DNA of 64,000 bases from Oscillospiraceae bacterium (lineage in GTDB: Bacteria > Bacillota > Clostridia > Oscillospirales > Ruminococcaceae): positions 1-64,000 of the forward strand of contig JAFWQJ010000079.1 of the NCBI GenBank assembly GCA_017545185.1, written 5' to 3'. Of this stretch, positions 1 to 7,691 are shown piece by piece. Within the stretch, counting starts at the first letter, position 1. Each line of letters opens with the position of its first letter. The notes beneath the pieces are model-generated. The model saw only the letters and a list, made by a program, of their open reading frames with translations. It had not been told where the DNA came from and made no database searches. A program made the position numbers and the translations under genes.

Positions 1-50
1 CAAATATACACAGTATTGCCCTGTTTGTTGAAATCGACGCGCATACGCAT
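1..50 (-). CDS. 5' end of an unidentified gene (partial, off left edge)
   Basis: An ATG at 50-48 on the minus strand opens a frame that reads MRMRVDFNKQGNTVYI up to the window edge. A purine-rich AAGGGGGAAG stretch lies about 10 bases upstream, and a consensus promoter sits at 89-117. Only 16 codons are visible, so no family can be assigned. The promoter and ribosome site make a real start likely. Confidence 0.5.
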   Translation of the reverse strand, partial: MRMRVDFNKQGNTVYI

Positions 51-88
51 AACTATGCTTCCCCCTTTTAAAGCAATTGATTGTTAAC

Positions 89-117
89 ATTATAGCATAT
101 TGAAAAGCACTTGTCAA
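89..117 (-). promoter_or_regulatory. sigma-A type promoter
   Basis: On the minus strand TTGACA (117-112), a 17-base spacer and TATAAT (94-89) form a consensus promoter reading into the partial gene at 50. Its -35 box directly abuts the stop codon of the truncated gene at 118. Confidence 0.75.
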
Positions 118-816
118 TCATATATCAGTAAATAACTTGTACGGATCCAGCAGAATACCGTGACCGCAGACTGTCACATCCTTTGTTTTCACGAACAAAC
201 GGCTGTACAGAACAGATCCCGGCGCAATATAGACGGTTTTGATATTCTCCGGAACGGTATAGACAGCACTGTTTTCATCAGGATCGTACCATTTCTCATC
301 GACATACAGAACAGAAGCGTCATGTTTGTCGATCTCATAATCCTCCGGAGCATCAGCAAAAACGGATAGAATGCTGTCGTCGTCATCATCAAGCCGGAGC
401 ATAAAACGGGTATCATTTTCATTGAGCCAGACAGAGATGATGCCGTCACGGTATTCGTTGCGGTATTCCTTCGCAGACGGAAGAATGCTGTACGATGAAA
501 AGTCGTGATACACCTCAATATCCACGCGCACCTCGCCCGTAAATGCAAACTCGCAGAATCTGCGGTTGAAATCCGGCTTCCGGCAGCGCAGCGTCATCTG
601 TTCGCCGCTCGTATTTCTGTTGTACACCGTCAGCTTTTCGCTTTGATCTCCCTGATGCACCGTGACGCCGTAATCATAGCATTTTGGGATCCTTTCATCA
701 TACTGCGGATAAACAATCAGTTCGGAATCCAAAGCGCGGCTCAGCAAAAACGCCTGATGCGGAACAAGCGTGAACATCAGTACACAGATGACCAGAACAG
801 ATATGATTTTTTTCAT
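118..816 (-). CDS. secreted protein, probably a truncated beta-helix glycosidase-like protein
   Basis: 232 residues. Residues 1-27 look like a signal peptide (MKKI start, hydrophobic core). The C-terminal part contains IKTVYIAPGSVLYSRL and VTVCGHGILLD, which resemble the opening turns of right-handed beta-helix enzymes (GH28, GH49 and relatives), where an N-terminal sandwich domain precedes 'V.I.G.G.LDG'-like helix strands. Here the chain stops just after the first such turn, so the catalytic helix is missing. The start is set by AGGAGCG nine bases before ATG. The stop lies one base from the next gene's promoter, consistent with a deletion removing the 3' part. Family placement is by motif resemblance only; it could also be an intact small secreted protein of unknown role. 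Confidence 0.55.
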   Translation of the reverse strand: MKKIISVLVICVLMFTLVPHQAFLLSRALDSELIVYPQYDERIPKCYDYGVTVHQGDQSEKLTVYNRNTSGEQMTLRCRKPDFNRRFCEFAFTGEVRVDIEVYHDFSSYSILPSAKEYRNEYRDGIISVWLNENDTRFMLRLDDDDDSILSVFADAPEDYEIDKHDASVLYVDEKWYDPDENSAVYTVPENIKTVYIAPGSVLYSRLFVKTKDVTVCGHGILLDPYKLFTDI

Positions 817-871
817 GGTAACGCTCCTTTTTTACGCATCACAGTCACTCCTTATTCGACGTTTTTTCTTC

Positions 872-900
872 ATTATAGCATAGGAAACATCAGAACGCAA
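872..900 (-). promoter_or_regulatory. promoter of the truncated secreted gene
   Basis: Minus strand TTGCGT (900-895), 17-base spacer, TATAAT (877-872), about 55 bases before the ATG at 816. Confidence 0.6.
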
Positions 901-925
901 GCCGAAACGATACACTTATACACTA

Positions 926-954
926 TTGACAAAGTGTTCTGAATCGGATATAAT
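926..954 (+). promoter_or_regulatory. sigma-A type promoter
   Basis: TTGACA (926-931), 17-base spacer, TATAAT (949-954): a perfect consensus 42 bases upstream of the ATG at 997. Confidence 0.85.
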
Positions 955-996
955 CATATCAGCACATACCTATTCTGATAACAGGAGGAAACCATA

Positions 997-1413
997 ATGG
1001 ATGTAACCGTGGAGAGAGACAGCGTCTGTATGGGAGATGATGTCAATGCACCGAACACACAGATCCTGCAGGTCAGCGGCGATATGTATATTTCGCAGTT
1101 TCTCAAGCAGCTGGCGAATGCGCTGCCGACTGTCGCAGATCCGGAGCCGATCGTGTGGTCGGTACATCTCGGTCATGAGAAAGGAACTGCAATCGGACTG
1201 ATCGAAACTGTATATCAGGTGCGCAGCAAAGTCACAGTATTCGTTTCCGACCTGAACATGCAGAACAGCGGCATCGGAAAAGTGTATTGCAGATATTTTT
1301 GCAGGAGCTCACTGATGAAACCCGATCAGAACGGTCGTCTGTGCATTCCGATGTATCCGGAATGCCCGACGCTGGCAGAAAAGGTCCAAAAGCATCTCAG
1401 CGCCGGCAAATAA
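997..1413 (+). CDS. small hypothetical protein, 138 aa
   Basis: I do not recognise the family. The start is supported by AGGAGG about seven bases upstream and a consensus promoter at 926-954, and a strong terminator follows. The protein lacks a signal peptide and membrane segments, so it should be cytoplasmic. It begins MDVTVERDSVCMGDD and contains a mixed alpha/beta pattern with several cysteines in the second half (VYCRYFCRSS, IPMYPECP), which are not spaced as a clear metal site. It is an independent single-gene unit with no operon partner. Confidence 0.75.
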   Translation: MDVTVERDSVCMGDDVNAPNTQILQVSGDMYISQFLKQLANALPTVADPEPIVWSVHLGHEKGTAIGLIETVYQVRSKVTVFVSDLNMQNSGIGKVYCRYFCRSSLMKPDQNGRLCIPMYPECPTLAEKVQKHLSAGK

Positions 1414-1430
1414 ACAACGAGGGAAACCGC

Positions 1431-1467
1431 AACGGGAACAGCCCACTCAGGGTTGCTCCCGTTTTTT
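1431..1467 (+). terminator. rho-independent terminator
   Basis: The stem AACGGGAACAGCCC pairs with GGGTTGCTCCCGTT around a short loop and is followed by a T run. It closes the gene ending at 1413. Confidence 0.85.
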
Positions 1468-1711
1468 ATATTCCGGATCGAAAATCATGCTGATGAATGT
1501 TCTGTTTTGCCGGGGATGATATCAGATCAGCGCATATCTTTTGAAAGATACCGCACCGTCTGAAAGCTGAAACGATCATATTTCCTTTCAGCAGCCCATT
1601 CAGTCAATTCTGATGTGCGCTGTCATCCTTGTGTAAATCGACCACGCATCACACAATGCGAATCATATTTTAGCCATTCTGCCTGTTTTGTAAAAACTAC
1701 ACGTTGTGCAC

Positions 1712-1740
1712 TTGACAAATGAGTTAGCGTATTCTAAAAT
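1712..1740 (+). promoter_or_regulatory. promoter of the decayed ABC locus
   Basis: TTGACA (1712-1717), 17-base spacer, TAAAAT (1735-1740). The surrounding gap 1468-1824 (about 360 bases) shows no other gene; it is AT-rich with short inverted motifs just after the promoter. The promoter remains consensus-like although the genes behind it are broken, so the region may still be transcribed. Confidence 0.65.
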
Positions 1741-1824
1741 GATAAGCGGATTATCGGGAACAGATATTTTAATTGTGATTTAACCGCGGAGCGATGCCAT
1801 TATGTTAAGGAAAGGAGCCTCATA

Positions 1825-3192
1825 ATGTTCAATAAGATCAAGCCTGATATGGGCAATTACATCCGGTACACCTATGCGGCACTCGCGGCGATGATGACCG
1901 CACTGATCGCCTACATGATACCGTTTTTTACGGTGCATCGTATCATCAAGCCGCTGATCGGCGGCGAAAGACTGTCGGCAGGTTAGTTTGCGATGCATAT
2001 CGCTGTTATTTTTGGATGCAAGTTAGTTTATGCTTACTTTATGTGCTGGGTCTGAAATTCTCGCATATCTCCGCGTTCAACACGCTGAAAAATCACCGCA
2101 TCTCCCTGCAGAAGAAGCTGGAGCGTCAGCCGCTCGGCACGATCCATGACATGGGAAACGGCAGGATCAAAAAGCTGTTCACCGATGATATTGAACAGGT
2201 CGAGCTGCTGCTGGCACACGCCATTCCGGAAGGCATTGCGAATCTGTCAATGGGGCTGATCGCAATTGTTTGTATGTTTTTTACGGACTGGAAGCTGGCG
2301 CTGCTGTCGCTCTGCTCTTTGCCGCTTGGTCTGTTTTGCAATGGGCATGATGTTTAAGTTCGGCATGGCAAAAATGAACGATTACTACACAGCTGCAGCT
2401 AAAATGAATGCGACGATCATCGAATATGTCAACGGCAAGGATGTCGTCAAGGTGTTCGGGCGGGACGGCGAATCCTACAGGCGCTACGAGAACGACATCA
2501 CAAGCTACCGCGATTTTACGCTTGAATGGTATAAGATCTGCTGGCCGTGGATGGCGCTTTACAGTGCACTGATCCCGTGCGTTGCACTTGTGATGTTGCC
2601 CGTCGGAACACTGATGGTGATAAACGGCACAGTCACGCTGGCTGATCTGGTACTGGTATTCTGCCTGACGCTGTCGATCGGCGTACCGCTGCTCAAGGCG
2701 CTGAACTTTGCCGGAAAGATCCCGCAGCTCAATTACAAGGTCGATGAGATCGAAAAGGCAATGGACAACGAGCCGCTGAAAACGAATAACAACGCATTTA
2801 CAGGCAATTCGCACAGTGTTACTTTTGATGATGTGCGCTTTGCTTATAAGGAGCAGGAAGTCCTGCACGGCGTTTCGCTGGAACTTGGCGAGGGTACGCT
2901 CACGGCGCTGGTCGGTGAATCCGGCAGCGGAAAGTCTACGCTTGCAAAGCTGCTGGTGCATTATTACGACCTGAACGGCGGCAGGATCACGCTCGGCGGT
3001 CAGGATATCACCGACATGCGCATTGAGGCGCTGAACGATCAGATCTCCTATGTTTCGCAGGAGCAGTTTCTGTTCAACACGACGCTGTATGAGAATATTC
3101 TGATCGGCAAGCCCGATGCGGCCCGGGAAGAAGTCATGGCGGCAGCCGAAAAAGCACAGTGCAGCGAATTTCTTGCGCGTCTGCCGATGGGC
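1825..3192 (+). pseudogene. broken ABC half-exporter (TMD plus N-terminal part of NBD)
   Basis: ATG at 1825 follows AAAGGAG and begins MFNKIKPDMGNYIRY, the usual start of a type I ABC exporter half. The frame is broken by TAG at 1984-1986, by an apparent one-base loss in the T run near 2038-2040, and by an apparent one-base gain in TTTT at 2334-2337. Beyond these, the transmembrane domain (KFSHISAFNTL, IKKLFTDDIEQVELL, MMFKFGMAKM) and the ATPase start are readable, including Walker A GESGSGKST and the Q-loop region YVSQEQFLF. The ABC signature, Walker B and H-loop are absent: the frame jumps at about 3190 (PMGF) into a second transporter. It cannot be a working ATPase. Confidence 0.85.
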
Positions 3193-3809
3193 TTTTTCAC
3201 AGAGGGCAACATCGGGCGCATCAGCTCGGTGCTGTCAACGGACATGGTGTTCATCGAGGAAAACTGCATGAGTGTCCTTGCGGATATGATGAGCTACCTG
3301 TTCTCGCAGATCATCATGATCGTGTTCATGTTTCTCTTTGACTGGCGGTTAGGCGCGGCTTCCCTTGCTGTCACGGGCCGCATGATTCTGCTCGGCGGAG
3401 GCATGATGAAAAGCGACCTTTCCCACTCAAAGGAACGGCAGGACGCCGCCGAGATACAGACCGAAGCGGTGCTCGATTTCACAGAGGGCATCGGCATCAT
3501 CAAGACATACAATCTGCTCGGGGAAAAGTCAAAGGAACTGACGGACAGCTTTGCACGCAACTGCAGGGTCAATCTTACATTTGAGGAAGAACACGCGCCG
3601 TGGGCACGCGGCGTGAACATAATCTACGCTGCGGGAACTGTACTGGTGCTGGCGCTTTCGACATTCCTGTATTTCAGGGGCGCGATGCCGCTGAATTATT
3701 ACATCGGTATGCTGCTGTTCCTGTTTGATCTGTTCGTACCGTTCAAGACCTTCTACGATCAGGAAGCAAGACTGACGGTCATGAGCGCCTGCCTGGACAG
3801 GATGGCTGA
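3193..3809 (+). pseudogene. transmembrane domain of a second ABC half-exporter, fused in frame
   Basis: Continuous with the preceding frame but belonging to a different protein: FTEGNIGRISSVLSTDMVFIEE is the intracellular-loop region of a type I exporter, followed by hydrophobic segments and ERQDAAEIQTEAVLDF. The N-terminal membrane segments are missing. The remnant ends at about LTVMSACLDRM, where an ATPase domain should begin, and none follows. In intact loci two such half-exporters sit in tandem. Here one deletion removed the end of the first and the start of the second, leaving the frame open. Confidence 0.8.
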
Positions 3810-4152
3810 TAAGCTGCGCATAGTTGAGGGAATCATAAAGCTTGCGGATTTCTTCGGGAAAGGCTACCGACTTTGCGGAAACTGGCTGGACAAGGACAAA
3901 AAGGCACGCGATCAGGACGGCTCGATCCTTTATGAATTCTATCATTATAATGAACATGAGCTGGAATACAAAATCCATACCTGCGCTTATGTCAAGCTGT
4001 TTGAGCATTATCATATCCGGAAATTCTGCAAAGCGTTCTTCAACAACGACCTTTGTATGTGCGTGCTGCACAGGAGTGCAAAATTCATCCGGTTTTCCGA
4101 CAGGGTTGACGGTGATTACTGCCATGACAAGCTGATCAACCTGTCACGATAG
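3810..4152 (+). pseudogene. C-terminal fragment resembling L-2-amino-thiazoline-4-carboxylic acid (ATC) hydrolase
   Basis: The last ~113 codons of the fused frame (KLADFFGKGY through VDGDYCHDKLIN) read like the end of the ATC hydrolase-like family, with conserved Cys pairs and a terminal G-D-x-C-x-D-like element. Such genes often neighbour ABC exporters in clostridia. The N-terminal half is missing; the join with the ABC fragment lies near 3801-3820. The assignment is from memory of the family pattern and is moderate. The whole 1825-4152 block is best read as a collapsed three-gene locus. Confidence 0.5.
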
Positions 4153-4196
4153 ACGAACGATCAACAGGATCAGGCACAGAAAGGAATTGAAAAGCT

Positions 4197-4451
4197 ATGT
4201 ATCAGACAACAGTAAAATTTGACGGCATGATATGCGGAATGTGCGAATCCCATGTCAATGACGCAATTCGCAACAACATGCCCGTGAAAAAGGTGTCATC
4301 TTCCCATAAAAAGGGTGAGACAGTCATTGTCAGCGAAAATAAACTGACCTCAGAAATGATAACTGCCGCGCTGGAAGGTTCAGGTTATACAGTTATGAAT
4401 GTGACCTGCGAACCGTATGAGAAGAAGGACTTTTTCAGAAAAAACAAGTGA
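4197..4451 (+). CDS. heavy-metal-associated (HMA) domain protein, CopZ-like
   Basis: 84 residues forming one ferredoxin-like HMA domain. The metal-binding loop is GMICGMCESH, giving the M-x-C-x-x-C signature with Cys13 and Cys16. Such small proteins bind Cu(I) or another soft metal in the cytoplasm and pass it to P-type ATPases or regulators. It lies 44 bases after the decayed ABC block and before a strong terminator, so it is probably the only intact gene of that unit. No copper ATPase or CsoR-type regulator is visible nearby, so the metal and partner cannot be told. A purine-rich AAAGGAATTG lies upstream of the ATG with slightly long spacing. Confidence 0.8.
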   Translation: MYQTTVKFDGMICGMCESHVNDAIRNNMPVKKVSSSHKKGETVIVSENKLTSEMITAALEGSGYTVMNVTCEPYEKKDFFRKNK

Positions 4452-4458
4452 AGATGCA

Positions 4459-4500
4459 GGCACCGCGCAGATTCAACGGTCTGCGCGGTGCCTTATTTTT
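4459..4500 (+). terminator. rho-independent terminator
   Basis: GGCACCGCGCAGA pairs with TCTGCGCGGTGCC around a short loop and is followed by TTATTTTT. It ends the HMA gene unit. Confidence 0.9.
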
Positions 4501-4527
4501 CCCCTATATTCATACGAACGAAGCACA

Positions 4528-6672
4528 TTACGTTCTCATCAGCACACGCTTCATCACGGAAAGATCGTCCGCACCGAGCCGGTTATCATCATTCATATCC
4601 CCTGCTCTCCAATCCGGAAGGACCGTATCCGGAACAGCAAGCAGCCACTTCTGCAGCAACACCGCATCAGCGATATTGAATACGCCGTCCGCATTGACGT
4701 CCCCCATTTCCGTCTGCGGCGCCCATTCGGACATTGCTTTGACATCCGGTGTCCATGCGGGCTGTGTTTCTCCCTGTTTCAGCGGAATGCAGGCAACAGA
4801 AATTGTCGCATCTTTCGTATCGGTCAGATGAATCGCGAGTTTTCTGTATTCACTGTTATCCGTCTGATTCGGTACAGCACGGGATGTCGGCAATAATTCA
4901 GCATCCATCGCGGTAAATTTCCCGCCTTCGCTGATAATGCCGACCCACATGTTCTCCGAACCGACAGTCACAACAGCGCTTCTGCCGTCATCCGCAACTG
5001 TGACCTGACCCTTTGTGTGCGCAAACCAGTAGATCTCACCGGGCGCATTCAGAGAGATCTCATCCTGAACGATGACGCATTCCCTGTCTTTTATCATTTT
5101 CAGCCCGCGGACAACGCTTTCTGCACCGCTCGGCTCGTATGCGGCAGTCAGATCAGTGACCGCAAAGGCTTCGTTTCCGCTGCCGAATCCGGTGATCAGG
5201 CATTCCGCGCCCTCCTGCTGATCGAGCTCTCGGGAAGGATTGATGACAAGTGTGTTATGGCCTTCCGCACGGATGCGGTATGCGTACTGCCTGTTTTCCA
5301 GTTCGTAATTCTCATTGCCGAGATCAGTAAAGAATCTGGCGCCGTTTGATTCGAGATAGAACGACCCCAAATCATAATGGCCGTGATACTTATAATTATT
5401 TGTACCGGCATGAAGCGCCGCTGCGATCCCGCTTTCCTCCCATGTATTCCGGAAGCTGGCATTGGATGCGCCGACCTCGCCCCAGTCCGTCGGACTGTCT
5501 GCCGATGAACCGGAAAGCTTGTCCTCATCAACCCAGAGCAGATCGAGATAATTGAAGCTGTCGCCTGGTATTTTCTTCATGCGGATCGCTGAAATATCCC
5601 TGTCCTGAAAATGCTCGCCCAGCCAAAGGAGCACCGCCCAGCCGGTATCGCGGCTGTCGCCGTCATCACCGAAGCTGAAGGATCTGGAAGTATTCGAGCT
5701 CATGTAGCGGATAAAATCGACAGATTTCCGGAGCCCGTCAAAATCCGCAAGGCCGTAATCGGTTCCCGCGGCACTTTTCAGCGCGGATGACTGCAGTCCA
5801 AGATAATATGTCGCATAGTCCCAATAACCGAGGCCCTCGCTGTATGTTCCGTCCTTGGCGCTGTATGCACGGCGGACGAAAGAATATGCTTCTTTGAAAG
5901 TATAGCCGAGCACCGCAGAAGCTATGTCCTCTGCATCCGCTTCATCGCCGAACGCAAGCGCCGCCATGCTCATGCTTCCGGTACAGACCAGCTTCCAGTT
6001 ATCGCCGGGATAATCCTGATACCACTTGTATGTACGGGTGCGCGGTTTGTCCTCAAAATCCTCCATGACCTGCTTGAAGCCTTTTTCGATCATATTCTGT
6101 CGGATCAATGCCCGCTGATCGTCGTTCAGCCAGTGATAGAGCCAGTCATAGCCGATCGCAAAGCCGGTGCTCATTTCAGCGGTATCGAGAAAATGACTCG
6201 GATTCCAGTCCTTGAAGCTGCAGGCTGCTTCCAGCTCCGCCCAGCATCGCTGCGCGTATTTTTCATCTCCGAAAATGTTGTAGGCAAGAGCCAGTGCCGC
6301 AACCCGCCGCTGGATCCGTTTGGATGTTTCGAGCAGACGGATGCCGTCCGGAATTTCATATTCACATACAGGCCGGCCAAGAACTCTGTCCGCTTCACCG
6401 CGCAGCTTCTCAAGCAGGATCGCCGTGACGGAATCATCCCCGATATGTGCTTTCAGATTCGCAAACTTCTCCTCCGACATGATGATGCGCGGATGTGCGT
6501 ACATTCCGTTTTTTCCGATCATATCACGGATAACCTGTTCCCCGTCGGTAAAGCTGCCGAAGCGTTCATCCTGTGAACTGTCGGCACCGGTATTCTCCGC
6601 AAACGCACTGAACGGCATCATGCCGATTATCATGACAAGCGCAAGCAGGAAACTGAACAGCTTTCTTTTCAT
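4528..6672 (-). CDS. secreted heparinase II/III-family polysaccharide lyase with C-terminal dockerin
   Basis: 714 residues. The ATG at 6672 is chosen because GGAGG lies eight bases upstream and a clean signal peptide (MKRKLFSFLLALVMI ... AFA) follows. The middle has the alpha-toroid features of heparinase II/III-like lyases (NWKLVCTGSM, EGLGYWDYA), then the beta-sandwich part with YKYHGHYDLGSFYLES and EGHNTLVIN, whose His and Tyr residues are typical of the active-site cleft. Residues about 656-714 are a type I dockerin with two calcium loops (DVNADGVFNIAD, DMNDDNRLGADD). The enzyme should cleave uronic-acid polysaccharide by beta-elimination while docked on a cellulosome scaffoldin; the substrate is not predictable. 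Monocistronic with its own promoter. Confidence 0.88.
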   Translation of the reverse strand: MKRKLFSFLLALVMIIGMMPFSAFAENTGADSSQDERFGSFTDGEQVIRDMIGKNGMYAHPRIIMSEEKFANLKAHIGDDSVTAILLEKLRGEADRVLGRPVCEYEIPDGIRLLETSKRIQRRVAALALAYNIFGDEKYAQRCWAELEAACSFKDWNPSHFLDTAEMSTGFAIGYDWLYHWLNDDQRALIRQNMIEKGFKQVMEDFEDKPRTRTYKWYQDYPGDNWKLVCTGSMSMAALAFGDEADAEDIASAVLGYTFKEAYSFVRRAYSAKDGTYSEGLGYWDYATYYLGLQSSALKSAAGTDYGLADFDGLRKSVDFIRYMSSNTSRSFSFGDDGDSRDTGWAVLLWLGEHFQDRDISAIRMKKIPGDSFNYLDLLWVDEDKLSGSSADSPTDWGEVGASNASFRNTWEESGIAAALHAGTNNYKYHGHYDLGSFYLESNGARFFTDLGNENYELENRQYAYRIRAEGHNTLVINPSRELDQQEGAECLITGFGSGNEAFAVTDLTAAYEPSGAESVVRGLKMIKDRECVIVQDEISLNAPGEIYWFAHTKGQVTVADDGRSAVVTVGSENMWVGIISEGGKFTAMDAELLPTSRAVPNQTDNSEYRKLAIHLTDTKDATISVACIPLKQGETQPAWTPDVKAMSEWAPQTEMGDVNADGVFNIADAVLLQKWLLAVPDTVLPDWRAGDMNDDNRLGADDLSVMKRVLMRT

Positions 6673-6718
6673 AATGTGACCTCCTTTATCAGCTTTCTGT
6701 GTCATTTCCGTTTATATT

Positions 6719-6747
6719 AGTATAACATACTGCCTGCTCTGCGTCAA
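6719..6747 (-). promoter_or_regulatory. promoter of the dockerin lyase
   Basis: Minus strand TTGACG (6747-6742), 17-base spacer, TATACT (6724-6719). The same TTGACG -35 variant precedes the dockerin genes starting at 41703 and 55540. Confidence 0.7.
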
Positions 6748-6810
6748 TACAAAATCCGATTTTGATATTCGGTGTACCGTCTGCACGCAATCAGCCGTAT
6801 ACACGAATTA

Positions 6811-6837
6811 CATTTGTCACAGCAGAAATGACAAATG
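6811..6837. repeat. inverted repeat CATTTGTCA-N9-TGACAAATG
   Basis: Two perfect 9-base arms (6811-6819 and 6829-6837) around nine bases, located upstream of a TATAAT box at 6866-6871 that would serve the gene at 6956. The half-site TGACAAATG recurs at 33733-33750. This may be a transcription factor site. Confidence 0.55.
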
Positions 6838-6955
6838 GCATCTTTCCGTTTCAAATGCTCCGTGCTATAATACAGACAACAGCAGATCAAACTGCGCCGT
6901 AAATTGAATGGAACACTCCCCTGCCGCAGAGCAAGGAAAGGATAAGGTGATAACG

Positions 6956-7639
6956 ATGATAAAAAAAGGTCTGATAATTGCGTTCGTTTTATTTCTCATT
7001 TCTTCTTTCTTCATTGAGAGTGTGTACTACGGAGACTGTCTGGTTCAAGAGTTCAAATTCACAGAAAGCATGGAAACGCTCCCTGTTGCTGAGATCAACA
7101 CATTCAATCCGAATGATTCAGACGGAATCTATCTGCGTTTCCTGTATCACGATCCCGAATCGGGGAAAGAGTATTCAAGCTTCTGGATTTACAGCTCCGA
7201 TGATTCTTATCAGGTCGGGGACATGGTCGATGTCGTTACACGAAACGGCTGCCCGTCCTCTCTGCTGTGCAGCACAAAAAGGAAAAGGCCGAGAACCGTC
7301 ATTGAAAGAGCGGCTGATGCCGGATATGACTGCGGTATGATCCTGCATATAATCATCACAGCGGTGCTCCTTCTGATCCTCTGGATCCCGAATCGGAAGA
7401 TGATCCCGGCGGAATGCCGGAAAAGAAAGAGATTCTTTGTCATTAGCACAAGCGTTTATGCGGTCATATCAGCTGCTGCCTGTGTTTTATGGATCATGGC
7501 TGTACATGACAGAACCTGGGATGCATTGGCATACGGATTTTTCAGTCTGGTATTGTATGCAGGCGGAGGGCTTGGATTGCTGATCTCCTGGCTTGTAAAT
7601 TCGGTCAGGCTCAAAAAGCGCGCGCCGCACACGATCTGA
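6956..7639 (+). CDS. hypothetical membrane protein, 227 aa
   Basis: ATG at 6956 is preferred over 6908 because an AAGGTG site lies upstream and the protein then starts directly with a membrane segment (MIKKGLIIAFVLFLISSFF). An extracytoplasmic domain of about 110 residues follows (LRFLYHDPESGKEYSS, SYQVGDMVDVV), with a beta-barrel-like pattern seen in DUF3592-type proteins. Three further membrane segments lie at about residues 128-145, 160-180 and 187-212. No catalytic motif is visible. It is a single-gene unit with a terminator at 7648 and an inverted repeat upstream that suggests specific regulation. Function unknown. Confidence 0.72.
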   Translation: MIKKGLIIAFVLFLISSFFIESVYYGDCLVQEFKFTESMETLPVAEINTFNPNDSDGIYLRFLYHDPESGKEYSSFWIYSSDDSYQVGDMVDVVTRNGCPSSLLCSTKRKRPRTVIERAADAGYDCGMILHIIITAVLLLILWIPNRKMIPAECRKRKRFFVISTSVYAVISAAACVLWIMAVHDRTWDALAYGFFSLVLYAGGGLGLLISWLVNSVRLKKRAPHTI

Positions 7640-7647
7640 TATGACCG

Positions 7648-7676
7648 GAGGGAGCCCGAAGGCTCCCTCTTTTTTA
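7648..7676 (+). terminator. rho-independent terminator
   Basis: GAGGGAGCC-CGAA-GGCTCCCTC tetraloop hairpin followed by a T7 run. Confidence 0.92.
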
Positions 7677-7691
7677 ATGTTGTCTGTAATT

